A DNA stretch of 29,363 nucleotides from Veillonellaceae bacterium (GCA_900765165.1 CAAFQR010000059.1:1-29363), one strand, 5' to 3'; shown: positions 14,075-23,245, counted from the first letter of the stretch. Program-made: numbers and translations. The notes: a model not told the origin generated them from the sequence alone.

Positions 14075-15514
14075 TTAGTCTTTCTTGAATTTCGGAGACG
14101 TCGGGCAAGTTTCCGGCGTTACATCTTTGCGAACACCCAAATCGGAGCTACGATCGGTGAACGTAGTGTGTAACAATTCTTCAGATTTTTCGCCTAACGG
14201 TTTGCCCAAGAATTCAGCATACAATGCTTTGATTTCCGGGTTTTCGTAGCTGGAACGTAATTTCATAGCTGCATCATGTTTGTACAAGCCTTCGATACGT
14301 TCGGATTTAACTTTGTCGGCAACCGGCATCTTAACGCGCGGCTGACCGCCACCACCGATACAACCACCACGGCAAGCCATCATTTCGATGAAGTCATATT
14401 TCTTGCCGGTAGCTTTCATGTCGTTCAAGAAGTCACGAATGTTTTTACCGCCGTGAACAACAGCTACTTTCAACGTTTTGTCGCCAATAGTAACTTCTGC
14501 TTCTTTTACGCCTTCCATGCCGCGAACGTCCTGCAAGTTCGTAAGCGGTTCCGGAGACGGTTCGTTACCAGTGATGAATTTGTAAGCACTACGCATAGCA
14601 GCTTCCATAACACCGCCGGTGTTACCGAAGATAACCCCGCCGCCAGTAGCTTCGCCTACGTATTTATCGAATGCGGATTCTTCTACTTCTTTGAAGTCTA
14701 CGCCTTCATCACGCAACCACTGAGCAAATTCACGAGTGGTCAAGCAGTAATCCGTATCGCGTAATTCTTCTTGATTCCAGTATTCAGCCGATTTGTTCTG
14801 TTCCGGACGACGGATTTCGAACTTCTTAGCTGTACACGGAGCTACGCTGACAGATACGATTTTGGATACATCCAAGCCCATCTTTTCAGCGAAGTAAGTT
14901 TTAATCATAGCTGCTTCCATAGCGATGCAGCTACGAGTGGTGGAAATGTTCGGCAAGTATTCCGGGAAGTACGTTTCTGCAAACTTAACCCATGCCGGGC
15001 AGCAGCTGGTGAACTGCGGCAATTCGCCGTGACCATTTACAACACGTTCAATTAATTCGTTGGCTTCTTCCATGATGGTAAGGTCAGCCCCGAAGTTAGT
15101 ATCTAAAACGTAATCGGCACCCAACGCACGCAATGCGCCAATCATCTTGCCTTCCAAGAAGGAACCCGGTTCATAACCGAATTCTTCACCAATGCCGACA
15201 CGAACAGCCGGTGCAGTCTGGAAAATAACGATTTTGTCCGGATCAGCTACAGCAGCTTTAACCTGATCTAATTCAGTACGTTCGTACATAGCACCAAACG
15301 GGCAAGCAGAAGCACACTGACCGCAATGGATGCAGATCGGTTTGTCACCGGTAGATTCCAAATCGTAGTAATCCAATACGCCCATTACGTCTGCGCAAGC
15401 GCGACGGCAAAGCGTACAGTTTTTACATTTTTCCAAATCATGAATAATAGCAATGTTGTCTTCGGCGATCGGCACGCGGCGATCGATGTGTTGGAATCGA
15501 CTTTCGAAACTCAT
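14075..15514 (-). CDS. hydA: Monomeric [FeFe] hydrogenase with two N-terminal [4Fe-4S] clusters
   Basis: 479 residues, near the size of the monomeric Megasphaera-type enzyme. It reduces protons with electrons from ferredoxin. Cluster ligands: Cys30/33/36/40 and Cys61/64/67/71. H-cluster motifs: L1 TSCCPAW (Cys171, the proton-relay Cys position, and Cys172), L2 APCTAKK (Cys227), L3 MMACRGGCIGGGGQP (Cys381, Cys385). Two departures from the usual sequence: L2 normally reads (M/T)PCxxK, here Ala precedes the Pro; and the segment after L1, usually SPxxxxG, is SCIAMEAAM (~195-203). All H-cluster cysteines are kept, so activity is expected. The ATG has GAGGTG upstream. It is a single gene with its own terminator. 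The maturases HydE, HydF and HydG are not in the window. Confidence 0.93.
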   Translation of the reverse strand: MSFESRFQHIDRRVPIAEDNIAIIHDLEKCKNCTLCRRACADVMGVLDYYDLESTGDKPICIHCGQCASACPFGAMYERTELDQVKAAVADPDKIVIFQTAPAVRVGIGEEFGYEPGSFLEGKMIGALRALGADYVLDTNFGADLTIMEEANELIERVVNGHGELPQFTSCCPAWVKFAETYFPEYLPNISTTRSCIAMEAAMIKTYFAEKMGLDVSKIVSVSVAPCTAKKFEIRRPEQNKSAEYWNQEELRDTDYCLTTREFAQWLRDEGVDFKEVEESAFDKYVGEATGGGVIFGNTGGVMEAAMRSAYKFITGNEPSPEPLTNLQDVRGMEGVKEAEVTIGDKTLKVAVVHGGKNIRDFLNDMKATGKKYDFIEMMACRGGCIGGGGQPRVKMPVADKVKSERIEGLYKHDAAMKLRSSYENPEIKALYAEFLGKPLGEKSEELLHTTFTDRSSDLGVRKDVTPETCPTSPKFKKD

Positions 15515-15559
15515 TTGTTACACCTCATGTAGATAATACTAGTTATGTATTCAAGTAGT

Positions 15560-15648
15560 CCGGTACACAATCAAATTCGAACAGAATCGAGTGTTGTGTA
15601 CACCGGGTGAGCACATCAAACGGTGTGTTACCGTGTACGAGTGGTGCA
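15560..15648 (-). promoter_or_regulatory. Structured leader of hydA: two adjacent hairpins
   Basis: Hairpin 1 (15560-15606): CCGG-TACACAA pairs with TTGTGTA-CCGG, with an inner TCGA/TCGA pairing. Hairpin 2 (15610-15648): GCAC/GTGC outside, ACGGT/ACCGT inside. No T tract follows either, and the set does not match a riboswitch class I know. Confidence 0.45.
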
Positions 15649-15683
15649 TTCAAGGTAAGTATATCATTTAAAAAGCCCTTATT

Positions 15684-16484
15684 TCAACTGGGAATTTCCA
15701 TTGCCAGTAGATAATCGTACGCCATGGTGATAGCTTGCAAATCTATCCAACCAAAACGGTCAAACTTTTTAAATAACTCAACTAAACGGCGTCGTTGCAG
15801 CAAGAAGGACCGGGCCGCCATAAAGCGGATTTTCCCGTTATCTTCGGCCATATAGCCTTCTATGGCCGCTGCTATAGCACCGGGTCTATCGATTTCTTCC
15901 CGGAAGTAGCCGTGTAAAAATAATAAAATATCTAAGGAGATAGAAGATACAAAAGAAAACTCGTACGTGTTTTCCCAGTCCAGTAAAACGGTTTTATCAT
16001 GTTCCCAATCGTACGCAATATCGCGCAAAACCGGTCGTCCATGTGCTAGGCCGTGCTCATGGAGGCGACTCAAAACGCGCCCGGCTCCATAAAAAGCGCG
16101 ATTGGTGATTTCATCCGACACATCCGGCTTGATAAGCACCTGTAGCGGCGTGCCATTTCCCAAAGTCACAAAATACTCTGCCGTGGCCAGCACCAGCTCC
16201 GGTGCCGCATCACAAATTTCATACGCCCTTTTGCACCGCATCAATTCCATTTCAAAACCATCATCCCGTTTATGCCACCGAAAGCGGCGTCGTTTATGCT
16301 TCTTATTCTGTTGCTTTACAAAATACGTGTTGCCTTCAAAGGTAAAGTCAAAAACGCGCTGTTCCCCATTTTGCACTAACGCCTTCGCCAACGCTTCCCG
16401 AAAGCCCGGCCGATTCGCCGTTTCTCGATAGTATTCCTGCCGTTCACTATCGTACGACACGCGTCGCTCCGCCTCAGTTGTCAT
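15684..16484 (-). CDS. Kinase-like protein (Kdo/lipopolysaccharide-kinase or BUD32-like fold)
   Basis: 266 residues. The N terminus is charged (YDSERQEYYRET), followed by a glycine-strand/Lys region (YFVKQQNKKHKRRRFRW, which may hold the ATP-binding Lys). The catalytic core reads RLHEHGLAHGRPVLRDIAYD, then TVLLDWENTYEF: an HG....RD loop and a DWE in the place of DFG/DFE, as in lipopolysaccharide-core kinases of the WaaP/InaA type. A substrate cannot be read out; phosphorylation of an envelope sugar is possible in a Gram-negative-walled Firmicute. ATG at 16484 has AAGGAG at 9-nt spacing. It is a single gene on the minus strand, divergent from the dehydrogenase at 16669. Confidence 0.7.
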   Translation of the reverse strand: MTTEAERRVSYDSERQEYYRETANRPGFREALAKALVQNGEQRVFDFTFEGNTYFVKQQNKKHKRRRFRWHKRDDGFEMELMRCKRAYEICDAAPELVLATAEYFVTLGNGTPLQVLIKPDVSDEITNRAFYGAGRVLSRLHEHGLAHGRPVLRDIAYDWEHDKTVLLDWENTYEFSFVSSISLDILLFLHGYFREEIDRPGAIAAAIEGYMAEDNGKIRFMAARSFLLQRRRLVELFKKFDRFGWIDLQAITMAYDYLLAMEIPS

Positions 16485-16573
16485 ACGCCATCGCTCCTTC
16501 CTATCCGTCTATTATAACCAATTCCGCCCAGATAATCAGCAAGAAATTTCATGTTTTTTTACATCGAAATTCA

Positions 16574-16602
16574 TTGATGACGTCCACCCGATAGCGTATA
16601 AT
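16574..16602 (+). promoter_or_regulatory. Promoter of the 2-hydroxyacid dehydrogenase gene
   Basis: TTGATG (16574-16579), a 17-bp spacer and TATAAT (16597-16602), giving a leader of about 60 nt. Confidence 0.8.
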
Positions 16603-16668
16603 AAATTAAGAACGTTTGCATAGAAATTGTAAAATTCATATATTTAATCCAAGAAAAGAGGGATTTTC

Positions 16669-17622
16669 ATGAAAATTGTTATTATGGAACCGCTCGGTAT
16701 TAGCGCTGAAAAGCTTGCCGCTGTTACCGAACCGCTTAAAGCAGCCGGTCACGAAATTACCGCCTACGACACGAAGGAAACGGATCAGGCTAAGCTGTTA
16801 GAACGCGTTAAAGATGCTAACATCATCATCTTAGCCAACCAGCCTTTAAGCGGCGACATCATCCGCCAGTGCCCGGATTTGAAGTTCTTATCCGTCGCTT
16901 TCACCGGTGTTGATCACGTCGATTTGGCTGCTTGCCGCGAAAAAGGCATTACGGTTTGCAACGCTGCGGGCTACTCCACTAACGCTGTAGCGGAATTGGT
17001 GTTCGGCCTTGCCATCAGCGTTATTCGCAACATCTTGCCTACCGATGACCGTTGCCGTCACGAAGGCACCAAGGATGGCCTTGTAGGCTTCGAATTATCC
17101 GGCAAGACCTTCGGTATCGTTGGCGCCGGTGCTATCGGTTCTCGCGTAGCTCAGATTGCTATCGCTTTCGGTTGCCGCGTTATCGCTTACAGCCGCACGC
17201 CGAAGCCGGCTTTGGAAGCGTTAGGCGTTACCTTCGTCACCAAAGACGAGCTCTTCAAAGAAGCGGATATCGTGTCCCTTCATACGCCGCTCACCCCTGA
17301 AACGAAATTCCTGGTGGACGAAGCGACGCTTCGTAGCATGAAACCGTCTGCCATCCTCATCAACACGGCTCGTGGTCCTGTGGTAGATAGTCAGTCCTTG
17401 GCCAACGCCCTCAATCAAGGTCGCTTAGCCGGTGCCGGCATCGATGTATTCGAAACAGAACCGCCGATTCCGCGCGACCATCCGTTACTTCACGCAAAAC
17501 ACACGGTCGTAACGCCGCACATCGCCTTCGCCAGCCGCGAAGCCTTGGAAAAACGCGCCGACATCGTAGTGGACAACATCCTCAACTGGGAAAAAGGCAC
17601 GCCTATTAACCTTGTGAAATAA
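16669..17622 (+). CDS. D-isomer-specific 2-hydroxyacid dehydrogenase
   Basis: 317 residues, without the ACT domain of full-length SerA. Rossmann motif GAGAIG (152-157); catalytic Arg235 (NTARGP), Glu264 (DVFETEPP) and His284 (TPHIAF) are all present. It reversibly reduces a 2-keto acid to the D-hydroxy acid; candidates are hydroxypyruvate, phosphohydroxypyruvate or a branched keto acid. After the second beta strand the sequence is AYSRTPKP: the usual NAD-selecting Asp is replaced by Ser-Arg, which hints at NADP(H) (inference). AAGAGGGA precedes the ATG. It is followed 91 nt later by the nitroreductase on the same strand; the gap contains an inverted repeat with no T tract, so the two may be co-transcribed. 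Confidence 0.88.
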   Translation: MKIVIMEPLGISAEKLAAVTEPLKAAGHEITAYDTKETDQAKLLERVKDANIIILANQPLSGDIIRQCPDLKFLSVAFTGVDHVDLAACREKGITVCNAAGYSTNAVAELVFGLAISVIRNILPTDDRCRHEGTKDGLVGFELSGKTFGIVGAGAIGSRVAQIAIAFGCRVIAYSRTPKPALEALGVTFVTKDELFKEADIVSLHTPLTPETKFLVDEATLRSMKPSAILINTARGPVVDSQSLANALNQGRLAGAGIDVFETEPPIPRDHPLLHAKHTVVTPHIAFASREALEKRADIVVDNILNWEKGTPINLVK

Positions 17623-17647
17623 AAAGCCCCACTTCATAGCCTCAAAG

Positions 17648-17686
17648 GTTGGTATTTGCCGCTCTCGTATAGCGCCAAATGCCAAC
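17648..17686. repeat. Inverted repeat between dehydrogenase and nitroreductase genes
   Basis: GTTGG-ATTTG-GCT pairs with AGC-CAAAT-CCAAC around a short loop. No T tract follows, so it looks more like an mRNA stabiliser or processing hairpin than a terminator. Confidence 0.5.
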
Positions 17687-17713
17687 ACTAATTACACATT
17701 TTAGGAGGTCAAC

Positions 17714-18232
17714 ATGGATACGTTAACTGCATTAACTACTCGTCGCAGTGTTAAGAAATTTGAAGACAAACCGGTTCCGGCCGAATTAGTGGACACCATC
17801 ATCGACGCCGGCTTACATGCACCCAGTGGCATGAACCGTCAATCCACCATTATCATCCGCGTAACCAATAAGGAAATCCGCGACAAATTGTCCGCTATTA
17901 ACGCTGAGCTTTTAGGTGCTGCCATCGATCCGTTCTATGGCGCCCAAACAGTGCTCATCGTCTTAGCCGACAAAAAAGTACCGACTCACGTATATGACGG
18001 TGCCTTAGTAATGGAAAATTTATTGGTCGCTGCTCACAGCTTAGGCCTCGGCGCTTGCTGGATTCATCGCTGCAAAGAAACCTTTAAAGGCGATTACGGC
18101 AAAAGCCTCCTCACTAAGCTGAACATTACCGGCGACTACGAAGGTATTGCCTTCTGCATCCTCGGCTATAGCGCCCAAGGCGAATTACCGCAGCAAACCA
18201 TTCGCGATGGCCGCGTATTTGAATTAAAATAG
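17714..18232 (+). CDS. Nitroreductase-family flavoprotein
   Basis: 172 residues, the short type of the FMN-dependent nitroreductase family. RRSVKKFEDKPV (10-21) is the N-terminal FMN phosphate-binding motif; HAPSGMNRQ (~35-43) continues the flavin site; GALVMENLLVAAHSLGLGACWI (broken by helix turns, ~96-117) and the C-terminal ILGYSAQGELP fit the fold. Such proteins reduce quinones, nitroaromatics or flavins with NAD(P)H; the physiological substrate is not evident. AGGAGG lies before the ATG. A strong terminator follows at 18250-18300. Confidence 0.88.
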   Translation: MDTLTALTTRRSVKKFEDKPVPAELVDTIIDAGLHAPSGMNRQSTIIIRVTNKEIRDKLSAINAELLGAAIDPFYGAQTVLIVLADKKVPTHVYDGALVMENLLVAAHSLGLGACWIHRCKETFKGDYGKSLLTKLNITGDYEGIAFCILGYSAQGELPQQTIRDGRVFELK

Positions 18233-18249
18233 TATTGCAATTACACAAT

Positions 18250-18300
18250 AAAACGGTGACTTCTACCAGTCTCAACGACCGGTGGGAGTCACCGTTTTTT
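18250..18300 (+). terminator. Nitroreductase terminator
   Basis: AAACGGTGACT pairs with AGTCACCGTTT, with an inner TACC/GGT pairing and a run of six T. Confidence 0.85.
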
Positions 18301-18302
18301 GA

Positions 18303-18347
18303 TTCTAACGTTTTTACTTCTATCGTTTTTGCTTCTAACGTTTTTGG
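18303..18347. repeat. Three tandem copies of a 15-bp unit
   Basis: The unit TTCTAACGTTTTTRS occurs three times head to tail (18303, 18318, 18333); the middle copy has one substitution. It lies between two convergent genes, directly after the nitroreductase terminator. A small palindrome, GGGGCCTATAACCCC, follows. Confidence 0.8.
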
Positions 18348-18392
18348 GGCCTATAACCCCATTTGTGCGTAGAGGCCGTTTATTTCACAAAA

Positions 18393-18857
18393 CTAAGCGT
18401 CAAGCAGGTCTTCTAAGAGCTGACCTACGTGTTCCTTCGCTTTTACGCCGCGGTATTCATGGGTAACAACGCCGTTTTCGTCAATGACGAAGGTGGACCG
18501 TTCAATGCCGATGGAAACCTTGCCGTACAGCTTCTTTTCCTTCATAACGCCGTACAAATTGCAAATCGTTTCATCCGTGTCGGCGAGGAGCGCAAAGCGC
18601 AAGCCAAATTTTTCCTTGAAGTTCACATGGCGCTTCACCGTGTCGCGGCTAACGCCTAAAATCGTGTAGCCAGCCTTAGCCAGCGTGTCGTACGCTTCGT
18701 TGAAATTCTGTGCTTCTACGCTGCACCCCGGCGTGTTATCCTTCGGGTAAAAATAGAGAATCACTTTCTTGCCTTTGAAATCGTGCAAGCTCACTTCTGT
18801 ATTATCGTCGGCCAACACTGTGAAATCAGGCGCCGCTTTACCAACTAATTCGCTCAT
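18393..18857 (-). CDS. bcp: Bcp-type peroxiredoxin (thioredoxin-dependent peroxidase)
   Basis: 154 residues from the ATG at 18857; AAAGG lies 9 nt before it, while an ATG three codons earlier touches the AGG. It reduces peroxides using thioredoxin. The peroxidatic Cys45 is in PKDNTPGCSVEAQ, with Ser instead of the common Thr after it. The resolving Cys at the +5 position (Cys50 in E. coli) is Gln here; Cys99 (ETICNLYG) is the only other cysteine, so it is either a 1-Cys or an atypical 2-Cys enzyme. It starts 59 nt after the MFS gene on the same strand with no terminator between, so co-transcription is likely. Confidence 0.92.
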   Translation of the reverse strand: MSELVGKAAPDFTVLADDNTEVSLHDFKGKKVILYFYPKDNTPGCSVEAQNFNEAYDTLAKAGYTILGVSRDTVKRHVNFKEKFGLRFALLADTDETICNLYGVMKEKKLYGKVSIGIERSTFVIDENGVVTHEYRGVKAKEHVGQLLEDLLDA

Positions 18858-18916
18858 GCTAAACATCCTTTCTATGACGGCTTCCGGCGCCTATTGGCTC
18901 AACAGAAGCACGCAAT

Positions 18917-20149
18917 TTATACTTCTTTTAAAACGCGCTGGCGACCACCTAAGTAACCGCACCAAGCGCAAACAAATACAATACAAATAACTACGGTAAT
19001 CGGCACGGACCAAGTGCCGGTAATATCTACCAAAACGCCCATCATCAACGGTCCTAAGGCAGCCAAGGTATAACCAATGGATTGGCCTGTACCAGATACG
19101 AGAGCCGCCGTCTGTGCCGACGGAGAGCGCACGACGAAGTACATGAGACCAATAACAAAGGTAGACCCAACGGCTACGCTAATGACCAAGGTGGCAATGG
19201 CGATGGTTTGAAACGTGGTGCTATTTAAGAGGAGCACCAATCCGACGACGTTCAACAAGGTGATGCACGCCGTAAGGACGGATTGTTTCTTTACCCGTGC
19301 CATGACGAGTGGCGTCAAAAAGCTACAGATAAGCGCGCCGCCTTGAAGCAAGAAGCCAAGCAAACCGCCCTGCGTCGGTGTTAAGCCACGAGAAATGGCT
19401 AAGGTCGGAATCCACGTAGCGGAGCAGAAGAACACCAAGGACTGTAGCCCCATGAAAAAGGAAATCTGCCATGCCAAGGGCTGGCTATACAGCGCCTTCA
19501 AGCGTTGCCACATGGAACGCTTTGGACCATCCCCTACTGCATTATCGGTAGCTCGCTTCGGTAACTCTAGCTTACGGTACGGCCACCACAGCGCCAACGC
19601 CACGACGGCCGCAATGCTTACGATCATGACCGCATCATGCCAGCCCATGAGTAGCGTCAGCGGCACCGCAAAAGCGAGGAACAATGTCGTCGCCACCTGC
19701 GCCAGCGTTGAATAAGCACCGGTCATAAGGCCGACGTGGCCCGTAAAAAAGCCTCGTATCAAGGACGGCAGTAATACATTGCCCAATACAATGCCCGCCG
19801 ATAAGCATACCGTGCCAATAAACAACCCTGGTTCGCCGCCAACGTAGCGAATGATTTCACCAACGAAAATACTACATAAACCGCCCATCAAGGTGCGACC
19901 AATGCCCCATCGCTCCGCAATAAAGGACGCCAAAAAGGACCCCATGGCGAAGACAAATAAAGGCAACACCGTTAGCAAGCTAATGACGCTATTGCTCAGC
20001 CCGTAGTCGAGCTTTATAAATGGAAATAATGGCGTTACCGCCAAAAAAGGAACGCGCAAATTCAGCGCCAAGATCAACATGGCTACTGCCAGTGACCGAT
20101 TAAAGGCAGGCTTCGTATCGCCGCCAACATCTGCTTGTAATTGCGCCAT
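18917..20149 (-). CDS. MFS transporter of the CynX/NimT type
   Basis: 410 residues, twelve predicted spans with a central cytoplasmic loop (KLELPKRATDNAVGDGPKRS). LALNLRVPFLAVTPLFPFI near the N terminus is the signature of the CynX/NimT (cyanate/nitroimidazole) branch; ERWGIGRTLMGG is the loop 2-3 motif. The substrate is unknown. A partial ribosome site (AAAGGATG) lies before the ATG. First gene of a likely two-gene unit with bcp. Confidence 0.85.
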   Translation of the reverse strand: MAQLQADVGGDTKPAFNRSLAVAMLILALNLRVPFLAVTPLFPFIKLDYGLSNSVISLLTVLPLFVFAMGSFLASFIAERWGIGRTLMGGLCSIFVGEIIRYVGGEPGLFIGTVCLSAGIVLGNVLLPSLIRGFFTGHVGLMTGAYSTLAQVATTLFLAFAVPLTLLMGWHDAVMIVSIAAVVALALWWPYRKLELPKRATDNAVGDGPKRSMWQRLKALYSQPLAWQISFFMGLQSLVFFCSATWIPTLAISRGLTPTQGGLLGFLLQGGALICSFLTPLVMARVKKQSVLTACITLLNVVGLVLLLNSTTFQTIAIATLVISVAVGSTFVIGLMYFVVRSPSAQTAALVSGTGQSIGYTLAALGPLMMGVLVDITGTWSVPITVVICIVFVCAWCGYLGGRQRVLKEV

Positions 20150-20234
20150 TCCACCACATCCTTTCCCCCAAAGTGCGCTTGTATAGGTAAATTATACCAC
20201 AACGTAGGGATTAAGGCTTCCGAAAAGTAAAATT

Positions 20235-20257
20235 GGGGACTAAAAAGTTTAGTCCCC
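20235..20257 (-). terminator. gltS terminator
   Basis: GGGGACTAAA and TTTAGTCCCC form a perfect 10-bp stem with a 3-nt loop; AATTTTAC follows on the minus strand. The stem is strong but the T tract is poor. Confidence 0.7.
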
Positions 20258-20315
20258 AAAATAGTTGATAACCGGTTGTCACCTAGTAGGCAACATGCGC
20301 ACTAACGTGTACCGT

Positions 20316-21542
20316 TTAATGGCTAAAGTAATTAATGAACCAAACAATACAGGGAATGCCGAACAAGTCAATTAGGAACGCCCCGCACAGCGGCACCACC
20401 AAGAAGGCCTTCGTTGATGGGCCGAATTTTTCCGTTACCGCCGTCATGTTCGCAATAGCATTCGGCGTAGCACCAAGACCGTGACCGGCCATACCACAGC
20501 AAATAATCGCTGCGTCGTAGGACTTGCCTAAGAGACGGAACACGATGAAGATGATGTACAGCACGATGAAAAGTACCTGGGCCAGTAAGATGATGATCAT
20601 CGGTACAGCCAAACCGATAAGTTCCCACAGCTTCAAGGTCATCAGCGCCATGGAGAGGAAAATACCAAGAGACACATCGCCAATGAGGTTGATGGTGTTA
20701 TTGTGTAGCTTCACCACTTTTAAGTGGTCGTTAATATTGCGGACAAACACGGCAAAGAACATGGCCCCTACATAGCTAGGCAGCGCAATGCCCCACGCCG
20801 ATTTGAGCCAACCGGAAATGCCAAGACCGATAGTAATACATACGCAAATAACACCGGCATGAAGCAAGAAGGACTGAGCCGTTACCGGTTCTTCCTTAAC
20901 GCCTTCCGCTTCATCAACGCTTATGTTTTCTTCCGATTCCGTCGATTTCAGGTTATAGCGACCGATTAAGTACTTCGCTACCGGACCGCCCACTAAACCA
21001 CCGGACACAAGACCGAACGTAGCTGCTGCCAACGCCACAGCAGTAGCACCGTAAACGCCTAAGGCTTCAACGGTAGGACCGAAGGCACCGGCTGCCCCGT
21101 GGCCACCTTCCATGGAAACAGCGCCCATCAAAACGCCTAACAACGGATTGATGTTCAGCACTTCCGACAGCGCCACACCGATGACGTTCTGCGCCAACGC
21201 CAAGAAGGAACAACAAATCCAGTACACAATCAACATGCGGCCGCCTTTTTTTACTAATTTCAAACTCGCAATAAGACCGATAGTAGTAAAGAACGCTAGC
21301 ATAAACGGATTTTGGAATGTCGTATCCATTTTAACGTTCATAATGTGCGTTTCGTGGAATATGAGCATTAAAATAGAGAACAACAGCCCGCCGGCTACCG
21401 GTGCCGGAATGCAAAAGCGGTTAAGTAACGACACACGCCGCACAATAACCCGACCTAACAAAAGCAACAAAATCGCTAGCGCTAATGTGGCGATCATGTC
21501 GAGCTTAATGGTAGGTATTCCATTTTCAATAAGAAATGACAT
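20316..21542 (-). CDS. gltS: Sodium/glutamate symporter
   Basis: 408 residues with about ten spans, matching GltS (E. coli protein about 400). Both re-entrant-loop motifs are present: GAVSMEGGHGAAGAFGP and GMAGHGLGATPNAIANM, one in each pseudo-repeat. The acidic central loop (STESEENISVDEAEGVKEE) is cytoplasmic. It imports glutamate with sodium. GGAGGG lies before the ATG. Monocistronic: a terminator lies on each side. Upstream (21543-21790) a TTGACA occurs on the minus strand, but no clear partner -10 was found. Confidence 0.93.
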   Translation of the reverse strand: MSFLIENGIPTIKLDMIATLALAILLLLLGRVIVRRVSLLNRFCIPAPVAGGLLFSILMLIFHETHIMNVKMDTTFQNPFMLAFFTTIGLIASLKLVKKGGRMLIVYWICCSFLALAQNVIGVALSEVLNINPLLGVLMGAVSMEGGHGAAGAFGPTVEALGVYGATAVALAAATFGLVSGGLVGGPVAKYLIGRYNLKSTESEENISVDEAEGVKEEPVTAQSFLLHAGVICVCITIGLGISGWLKSAWGIALPSYVGAMFFAVFVRNINDHLKVVKLHNNTINLIGDVSLGIFLSMALMTLKLWELIGLAVPMIIILLAQVLFIVLYIIFIVFRLLGKSYDAAIICCGMAGHGLGATPNAIANMTAVTEKFGPSTKAFLVVPLCGAFLIDLFGIPCIVWFINYFSH

Positions 21543-21793
21543 ACTAGACCCTCCTTACCAACTACAAACAACTAAAAACACAGCCACTTTGCGGCCCGTT
21601 ACTAAAAAAGCGACTGCCCGACGTGTCTCATAGTAATAGAGTTTTGTCAACGCAGCCGCATCTTTGCCTATATTGTACTGTATCTTGGTCTAAAAATCAT
21701 CCAATATTAGAGGATTTTAGTATGCGAATGTTGAAATAAAATATACACTAAATTCATAGTCCAGGCGGACCTTACTTAAAGCCTACTCATAAC

Positions 21794-21899
21794 AAAAAGA
21801 CTAGCTTGCATTGGGGATACAAACTAGTCTCTTGTAAGAATTTGAAGTTATTGTTTTGAAGTTTACATTGTATGCATAGCCGTGTGGGAGCACCGCTAT
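21794..21899 (-). terminator. Terminator and hairpin downstream of the serine transporter
   Basis: AGACTAG (21834-21840 on the minus strand) pairs with CTAGTCT, followed by TTTT. Closer to the gene, ATAGC-GTG (21876) pairs with CAC-GCTAT (21899) around TGGGAG. I see no gene in 21543-21931. Confidence 0.65.
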
Positions 21900-21931
21900 T
21901 TGGGGAGTTTTGCAATCAAAATAGATGTGTA

Positions 21932-23245
21932 TTAATGTACCAAGCCGTAGAACATAGCGGCTACAGTAATAAGACCTACGATAACTACGAAGTAGTTCGT
22001 AACGCTGCGGTATTTACGCATTTTCGGTACCGTGAAGATAGCCAACATCGGCATCAACAAGAGGATGAACGCGATAGCCGGACCACTCAAGGTTTCGATA
22101 ATACCGAGAATACTCGGGTTGAAGTATGCAATAGCGCAGCAAGTGATCATCATGAATAACAAGATAATGCGGTCAACGGTTTTGCCGTTTAAGTTCTTGT
22201 TATTAACATGGCCTAAGTCGATGATAATATCGCGAAGACCTTCGTAAGCACCTACATAGTGACCCAAGAAGGATTTCGTAATCGCTACGAAAGCGATAAT
22301 CGGTGCCAACCATGCGATGAACGGCGTATTGAAATGATTTGCCAAATAGGACAAAATCGAGATATTCTGCGTTTTAGCAGCCTGTAAGTCGGCCGGAGAT
22401 AATGCGAATACACAGCTGTATACGAAGAACATTACTACGAGGAACATCAACAATACAGCGTAGCGCTGAATGTTACGGCATTTGCCATCAACCTGTTCGT
22501 CACCGTACATCTGACGTTCTTTCATAACGAACGCAGAGATAATCGGGAAATGGTTGAAGGAGAATACCAATACCGGGAAGGTCATCCACAAGGTCATCAA
22601 CATCGCTGCAGAGGAACCGCCTTCCGGCTGATACGTAAGAATGGCGGTATTCCATTCCGGGATGAGGTATAAGCCGATTACCAACAATACAGCGATAAAC
22701 GGATATACTAAGTAACTCATGATGCGGACGATGATGTCCTGCCCCATGCGTACGATAGCCAATAAACCGAGGATTACCACAACGGTGATAATCGCGCGGT
22801 CAACGCCTTGAATACCCAGCTGGTGAGTCAACAAGCTATCTGTGGTATTCGTAATAGCTACCGAATATAATAACAGGATCGTATAAATACCAACAAAATA
22901 AATTACATTGAACACGCGGGCTGCTACCGGGCCCCAGAATTCTTCAACTACACCAATGATACCTTTATCCGGCGAGGACGCAGCCATAACCAAGCAGGCT
23001 AACGCACGATGCGCATAAAAGGTAATGGGGAATGCTAATAACGTAATGAGGATTAACGGCCAAATACCGCCGATACCTGCATTAATCGGCAAGAACAATA
23101 CGCCTGCACCGATAGCGGTACCGAAGAGACCTAACATCCAAGTTGTGTCAACCTTGTTCCATTTAGTGGCATCCATGTACGCTGTTTTACCAGCTTTAGC
23201 TGTTGCTACCTCTTGAGCAGGGTTTGCTACTCGTTCTTTTAACAT
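21932..23245 (-). CDS. sdaC: HAAAP-family serine/threonine permease (SdaC-like)
   Basis: 437 residues from the ATG at 23245, which has AAGGAG upstream; the frame stays open to 23302 without another ribosome site. Eleven hydrophobic segments begin with WMLGLFGTAIGAGVLFLPINAG, the hallmark of hydroxy/aromatic amino-acid permeases. SFNHFPIISAFV and ITKSFLGHYVGAYEGL fit SdaC/TdcC rather than the TyrP or Mtr branch. It probably imports L-serine with protons. Monocistronic; a candidate operator lies upstream at 23362-23378. Confidence 0.88.
   Translation of the reverse strand: MLKERVANPAQEVATAKAGKTAYMDATKWNKVDTTWMLGLFGTAIGAGVLFLPINAGIGGIWPLILITLLAFPITFYAHRALACLVMAASSPDKGIIGVVEEFWGPVAARVFNVIYFVGIYTILLLYSVAITNTTDSLLTHQLGIQGVDRAIITVVVILGLLAIVRMGQDIIVRIMSYLVYPFIAVLLVIGLYLIPEWNTAILTYQPEGGSSAAMLMTLWMTFPVLVFSFNHFPIISAFVMKERQMYGDEQVDGKCRNIQRYAVLLMFLVVMFFVYSCVFALSPADLQAAKTQNISILSYLANHFNTPFIAWLAPIIAFVAITKSFLGHYVGAYEGLRDIIIDLGHVNNKNLNGKTVDRIILLFMMITCCAIAYFNPSILGIIETLSGPAIAFILLLMPMLAIFTVPKMRKYRSVTNYFVVIVGLITVAAMFYGLVH

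Noticed and set aside
15515..15683. Rex-type redox operator in front of hydA
   Set aside because: No TTGTGAA-N-TTCACAA-like palindrome is present; TTGTGTA occurs only as part of the leader hairpin.
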